Below are positions 26,404 to 30,134 of a stretch of DNA of 30,134 nt, piece after piece; position 1 is the first letter of the stretch; each line of letters begins with the position of its first letter. A program made the position numbers and the translations under genes. The stretch covers positions 1 through 30,134 of the forward strand of contig CALIZL010000016.1 in the NCBI GenBank assembly GCA_938028745.1, read 5' to 3'. Source of the stretch: an uncultured Prevotella sp. (GTDB lineage Bacteria; Bacteroidota; Bacteroidia; Bacteroidales; Bacteroidaceae). The notes beneath the pieces were generated by a model that saw nothing but the letters and a program-made list of their open reading frames with translations, made no database searches and was not told where the DNA came from.

Positions 26404-26901
26404 CTATTCTCTACATTTCACCCATTGCTCACCAAACAGCTGTAAATCATAAAAAAACATACAGTCCTCTTCATAGAAGTCGATAACTAATTTATTACTT
26501 GTACTTTTATCATAAAGCACAATTAACCCACTATGCTCATCGTTAAATTCAAAATCAGAATTAAAGAGACTTATTCGTTCTATCATGACAAGCCCACACA
26601 TATCGGAATACCCTATTGACATATAAACAGGAGCAGAATACGCTAATTGAATCTTTGTGATAATACCTTTAAGTATTTCTTTTTGAGTAAATAATGTATT
26701 TCTACATTCCCAATAATCCTTTTTAAACAGGAGCTTTTCATGATGATCCATGATACTTTTGGATATAATATCAGACTCTTCAAGATTTAATATTTTAAAC
26801 TTATTATTAGTGATAAGTTTTGATAATTCAGTTAAATACTCCGCCATATACCTTTTTCCTGCGTTTCTACGCAAAAGAGATTGTAACCTACTATTATTCA
26901 T
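26404..26901 (-). CDS. Hypothetical cytoplasmic protein, probable immunity protein
   Basis: 165 residues, no signal peptide or membrane segment. Helical N-terminal half (LLRRNAGKRYMAEYLTELSK), a Cys/His-poor middle, and an acidic beta-rich C-terminal half (GLIVLYDKSTSNKLVIDFYEED). No family is recognised. It lies between RHS remnants, where immunity genes typically accumulate, and is A+T-rich like its neighbours. Confidence 0.65.
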   Translation of the reverse strand: MNNSRLQSLLRRNAGKRYMAEYLTELSKLITNNKFKILNLEESDIISKSIMDHHEKLLFKKDYWECRNTLFTQKEILKGIITKIQLAYSAPVYMSIGYSDMCGLVMIERISLFNSDFEFNDEHSGLIVLYDKSTSNKLVIDFYEEDCMFFYDLQLFGEQWVKCRE

Positions 26902-26928
26902 GATAATTTACTTTATACTTATTGTTTT

Positions 26929-27006
26929 CTAACTTTGTACGATTGTAGCGGTTATGCTGCACTTGCCTACACCAAGTTTACTTACCACGCGTTTGTTGCC
27001 GATAAA
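26929..27006 (-). pseudogene. Short RHS core remnant
   Basis: 25 codons then TAG. FIGNKRVVSKLGVG aligns without gaps to FIGYRRVASKIGAG in the RHS protein at 28255-29496, 10 of 14 identical. Beyond this the match ends. Too short to be sure, but it is in the same orientation within an RHS locus. Confidence 0.4.
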
Positions 27007-27086
27007 TAAAAGAAGATGAAAGTTTCTATTCATATTTACCAAACACTAATGCTTGGAAGCGCATATTATTAACAACCTTGCTGTTC

Positions 27087-27425
27087 TCATTTTAGTGACA
27101 ATAGTTTCACTCTGTATTTTTTCATTTTATCTCGATGGTATAATATCTCACCATCCAGTTTTATCATTAGGGTATCACCTTTCATTCTTATCATTTTTAT
27201 TCCATATCCTTTACATACTAAGAGGGAATCATTATTCATAATATAATAAACGCTATATGGATATTCTTGATCCAAAACACCAATCTGTGTAATCAAGACA
27301 AACTTTCCACTATCAACATCTACGCACTGGCTTTCTTTGCTTCGAGGAGCAAAATTAGGAAAGCAACAGTTCAGCAAGAATAGCATTATAAAAGATGTTG
27401 CTATTCTATTTATAAATTTTCCCAT
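27087..27425 (-). CDS. Lipoprotein, probable orphan immunity protein
   Basis: 112 residues: hydrophobic leader and Cys pair (MLFLLNCC, Cys20/21), then a beta-rich small domain (FVLITQIGVLDQEYPYSVYY, DTLMIKLDGEILY). The frame runs unbroken into the RHS core fragment upstream, so the core seems to have been joined directly to the immunity gene with the toxin lost. The true start is likely Met at 27425 (or 27434). Confidence 0.6.
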   Translation of the reverse strand: MGKFINRIATSFIMLFLLNCCFPNFAPRSKESQCVDVDSGKFVLITQIGVLDQEYPYSVYYIMNNDSLLVCKGYGIKMIRMKGDTLMIKLDGEILYHRDKMKKYRVKLLSLK

Positions 27426-27845
27426 AATATCCATAGTAAATATCAGTCGGTTAAGCTCGTCGCAGGCGTACGTGTGGCTGAACGCACCGTCCAGCAGTTT
27501 TTCCTTCTTTTCCTTGCCGGCATCGATGCCGCCCATGCCGTCCGTACGACCGGGCACTCCGAACCCTTTCGGTTTCTTCGGTGCCTTTGGTGTAATAACG
27601 TTGGAAATGCCCAGAATATTGTCTACGGGGTCGTATTTATATTGCGTTTGCATGATGCTGTCTCCGTTGGCCGTGAGCAGCATGCCCTGTAACCGTACGT
27701 GCTTCCCGTGCCGTTGAACATGCGCGTGTATATGGTGTGCCCGTCCTTGTCGTAGCCCACCTGCGACACGATCGCCTCTTCCTTGCCCTATTTATTCGAC
27801 TTGATGCTTGTATGCACGGTCTTCAGGTCTCTACCCTTCTTCGTA
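27426..27845 (-). pseudogene. RHS core fragment, broken by a nonsense codon and a 22-bp deletion
   Basis: Reads SIKSNK, stop, GKEEAIVSQVGYDKDGHTIYTRM (shortened here as GKEEAIVSQVGYDKDGHT), then a frameshift, then LLTANGDSIMQTQYKYDPVD and a Lys/Pro/Gly-rich linker up to FSHTYACDELNRLI, where homology ends. TAG is at 27788-27790. Compared with the copy near 29650-29720 a 22-bp piece is missing between two CGT triplets, which shifts the frame. The last residues join the immunity gene at 27425. Confidence 0.8.
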
Positions 27846-27853
27846 ATTTCTCA

Positions 27854-28186
27854 TCAATTGAACTGTTTCTCCCAAATATTATCACCATTTACATAAGTAA
27901 CCCCATCTATTTTAAACTTATTGCCATTAATTAGAATAATTCTCTTTTTATTACTCCCATAAATTAGGACGACTTTAACATTAGGAATAAAAACACAGAA
28001 TTCTCTTTTGCCAGAATTTATGTTATAAATAATCTTATTTATTTCCTCTTTACATGTTGTTTTATATATTTGATTAGTCTCTAATTTTTCTATGTATGCT
28101 TCTCTAACATTAGCTTCTACTATATGCTTTTGACATCCTGTCATACACATTAGCATAAACACTATTACCTTTACATTTAATGACAT
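27854..28186 (-). CDS. Lipoprotein, probable immunity protein of the adjacent RHS toxin tip
   Basis: 110 residues with a lipoprotein signal ending CMTGC (Cys18). The mature 90 residues are basic and beta-rich (KREFCVFIPNVKVVLIYG). It starts 68 bp after the RHS toxin stop in the same direction, the usual place for a cognate immunity gene. A lipoprotein immunity would suit a toxin acting in the periplasm. An inverted repeat (TAGGTGT 28215-28221 / ACACCTA 28235-28241) lies in the gap. Confidence 0.7.
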   Translation of the reverse strand: MSLNVKVIVFMLMCMTGCQKHIVEANVREAYIEKLETNQIYKTTCKEEINKIIYNINSGKREFCVFIPNVKVVLIYGSNKKRIILINGNKFKIDGVTYVNGDNIWEKQFN

Positions 28187-28254
28187 AAAATATTTTTTAG
28201 GGTGTAAAGAAGCTTAGGTGTCTCAATAGAAAAAACACCTATGCTTTTATCTAT

Positions 28255-29496
28255 CTAACGTTTTTTCTGCAAGTTTTTGTTTAATACCCCATCTGATACC
28301 ACATGAATAAAACTATTGTTAATCTTGCGGCCCGGATTTTTTAGCATTTGGCTTCCTCTAATTCTTCTTGATGCCTTAAAAATTAGATTTGGTGTAGTGG
28401 CTTTAACCTTTGAAGAAAGTTTCTCATCAACAGGTAAATCTTTATGAATAGCTTCTTCTAAAGCAGCCTCTGCGTAATCAGAACAATTATTAGTTAGAGC
28501 ATTATATGAGGGGTTTTCAAATTCATAAGCATCTAGTTTCCTTTGTATTCTCTGACCTACATTATGAACTGATGAAATTATTACCACACCATCAGGTGTA
28601 CTCTCCTCTAATCCTGTGATGTCTGAATTTAATATGCTAGACAAAGTTACTTTTTTGTTATTATAGACAGCAGGTAAATCTTTATCAAAATTTTGTTTTC
28701 CTGCACCTTCCCCACCAGGCCATAGATCTCTATACGTATAAGTCCCATCTTGAACCATTCTTGCTTGAGTTGTCCAACGGCCATTAACTTTTACTTTAGA
28801 TTTCACTTCTATATAATTAGATATGGCGATTCCATCGTGTCCGATTCTTCCATCATGACTTGCCCAAACGATAAGAAGAATATCATTTCCATCAGAATCT
28901 ATGAACTTTACAGGATTATCTATACAATATACATAACAACCTGTTGATACATACTTCTCTGCCAATGCATCCACCCCATACCACAAACTTGTCTTCGGGT
29001 TCATGTACCTTGCACTATAATTGTACAGTCCCGTCTCCTCGTTGAACTCCTTGCCGTTGAACTTATACGGCATCTCCTCCGTGGAGGAATGTTCGTCAAC
29101 AAGCAGTTCGCCGCAGAGCAGGTAGGCATCGAATTGGGCGACGTTAGCCTTGGATTCGGTGATATAAGAGGTGCTGCCGAGGTGGTCGGTGTGGAAGTAG
29201 AAGATGTCCTCGTGCGTGTTCTCGGGTTCGGCCGTCGCATCCTTCATCGTGGGCACTCCCGGTGGCGTGCCCAGCTTGCGGTAGTAGTCTTCGCGTTGTT
29301 TTTCTATTTGCATCATACGCATCTGGTAGTCTTTCTGCCCGGCCGTGACGACGTTTGCGCCATGTCCGTAGGCGTTTTGGAATATGCCCGCACCGATTTT
29401 GGAGGCCACGCGCCTGTAGCCGATGAAATAGTGCTTGGTGAAACGCTGGCGCGTGACGCTGAGTATGGGCGCGGGGTAGATGGTGAGGCCATCCAT
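28255..29496 (-). CDS. RHS-repeat protein C-terminal part with papain-like toxin tip
   Basis: Open frame of 413 codons with no true N-terminus. Residues 4-200 are RHS core: TIYPAPILSVT, YFHTDHLGSTSYITE, PYKFNGKEFNEETGLYNYSARYMNP and NPVKFIDSDG, the usual end of the core. The following 210 residues are a distinct tip. GHDGIAI (His220) and LTNNCSDYAEAAL (Cys338) resemble the His-then-Cys order of circularly permuted papain-like (NlpC/P60-type) peptidases. That assignment is by pattern only. Typical RHS cores continue upstream, but here the upstream frame is shifted and shortened (29497-29732), so this is probably a silent or decayed tip rather than an expressed whole toxin. Confidence 0.8.
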   Translation of the reverse strand: MDGLTIYPAPILSVTRQRFTKHYFIGYRRVASKIGAGIFQNAYGHGANVVTAGQKDYQMRMMQIEKQREDYYRKLGTPPGVPTMKDATAEPENTHEDIFYFHTDHLGSTSYITESKANVAQFDAYLLCGELLVDEHSSTEEMPYKFNGKEFNEETGLYNYSARYMNPKTSLWYGVDALAEKYVSTGCYVYCIDNPVKFIDSDGNDILLIVWASHDGRIGHDGIAISNYIEVKSKVKVNGRWTTQARMVQDGTYTYRDLWPGGEGAGKQNFDKDLPAVYNNKKVTLSSILNSDITGLEESTPDGVVIISSVHNVGQRIQRKLDAYEFENPSYNALTNNCSDYAEAALEEAIHKDLPVDEKLSSKVKATTPNLIFKASRRIRGSQMLKNPGRKINNSFIHVVSDGVLNKNLQKKR

Positions 29497-29732
29497 ACTG
29501 CCCGACCTTCCGATCCTTTTGGTTTCTTCGGTGCCTTTGGTGCCTTTGGTGCCTTTGGTGTAATAACGTTGGAAATGCCCAGAATATTGTCTACCGGGTC
29601 GTATTTATATTGCGTTTGCATGATGCTGTCTCCGTTGGCCGTGAGCAGCATGCCCTGCAACCGTTCGCGCTGGCGGTCGTAGGCGTACGTGCTTTTCGTG
29701 CCGTTGCCCATGCGCGTGTATATGGCGCAAGC
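29497..29732 (-). pseudogene. Upstream RHS core fragment in another frame, cut by repeat copy B
   Basis: Reads AIYTRMGNGTKSTYAYDRQRE, then LLTANGDSIMQTQYKYDPVD and a KAPKAPKAPKKPKG linker, in a different frame from the 28255-29496 part. Core sequence usually found between the linker and TIYP (about 100 or more residues in typical Bacteroidales RHS proteins) is absent. RHS similarity ends near 29725, where repeat copy B begins. Confidence 0.75.
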
Positions 29733-30131
29733 GTTTTGTCTAGTTTTTAGTAAGAATTTTAACACTATGAGTGCCATCGTAATCGACCAACTGCCCACTC
29801 GACCGCAAATAATCGATTCTCGCGGAGGTTTGTTTTGATGCAAAAATGGGGTGAGTTGTAAATGCAGGAAAATGTATTCTCTTTGCATAAATTCTCAATT
29901 AGTGCCAGATTTTGGGCTGTTTGCTGCTAAATGAAGTGCGTTTTGGTGCTAAACGCATGGTATTTGGTGCTAAACACGTTGCATTTTGCGGCAAAACGCA
30001 AGGCATTTTGGTACTAAACGCAAGGCATTTTGGTGCTAAACGCAGTGCGTTTTGATGCTAAATGCAAGACGAAATGGTGCTAAACGCGTGGCAATAAGCA
30101 TAAATATTCACTGTTATGGCATAGGCAAAAC
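29733..30131 (+). mobile_element. MITE-like non-coding element, copy B (399 bp)
   Basis: Terminal inverted repeats: GTTTTGTCTA (29733-29742) at the left and TAGGCAAAAC (30122-30131) at the right, 9 of 10 complementary. The interior aligns with copy A and holds seven units of about 22 bp (29937-30089) against six in copy A, which accounts for the 22-bp length difference. It lies at the broken end of the RHS core. Target duplications cannot be judged: only three bases remain to the right. Confidence 0.72.
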
Positions 30132-30134
30132 CTT

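Noticed and set aside
26941..27009. Plus-strand stretch reading DCSGYAALAYTKF
   Set aside because: No start or family; the minus-strand reading matches the local RHS core better.

Overview
The window looks like a chromosomal segment of a Bacteroidota bacterium, most likely Prevotella-like (inference). The grounds are repeated promoters of the TTG/TTTG - 19-20 nt - TAnnTTTG type, many short lipoproteins, a BlaI/BlaR1-TonB sensor pair, Bacteroidales-style RHS sequences, and octamer satellite repeats between genes. No plasmid, phage or autonomous insertion-sequence gene is visible.

Layout. 1-2.7 kb: a BlaI-type repressor and an M56 (BlaR1-like) membrane protease on the minus strand. A tandem duplicate of the protease's TonB-C tail follows, with two palindromic operators upstream of the repressor. 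2.9-6.0 kb: two small lipoprotein genes separated by octamer satellites, a MITE-like repeat (copy A), and a promoter driving a tiny Cys-rich frame with an in-frame stop. 6.5-8.8 kb: an OmpA-type lipoprotein and an EamA transporter. 9.2-12.9 kb: purL. 13.0-15.2 kb: three short satellites, a two-gene chromate-type transporter, and a convergent membrane protein with an acidic tail. 15.5-16.8 kb: a 22-bp hairpin array and a secreted LolA-like protein with a structured leader. 16.8-17.7 kb has no recognisable gene. 17.7-18.0 kb: tRNA-Ser(GCT) and tRNA-Glu(CTC) with a promoter and terminator. 18.2-25.4 kb: an ABC ATPase, two MacB/FtsX permeases, a periplasmic adaptor and an S9 peptidase, closed by a strong terminator. 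25.7-29.7 kb: an RHS toxin/immunity locus on the minus strand, much of it decayed. 29.7-30.1 kb: MITE-like copy B, lying against broken RHS coding sequence.

How the parts work together. BlaI and the BlaR1-like protease should form a sensor/repressor unit, autoregulated through the inverted repeats at 2689-2703 and 2768-2788. The 18.2-25.3 kb genes look like one tripartite export operon with a co-transcribed exopeptidase; no TolC partner is in the window. The RHS locus holds one nearly complete toxin tip (410-residue C-terminal piece) with a lipoprotein beside it. Behind these lie an RHS core fragment that has lost its toxin, a short RHS scrap, a toxin tail overlapping the next lipoprotein start, and several probable orphan immunity genes.

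The most novel signal is a repeat family. Two related elements, 377 bp (4111-4487) and 399 bp (29733-30131), share imperfect terminal inverted repeats and contain arrays of 6 or 7 units of 22 bp, most of which can fold into a hairpin. A third 22-bp array at 15574-15673 has the same period and hairpin plan but an unrelated stem sequence.
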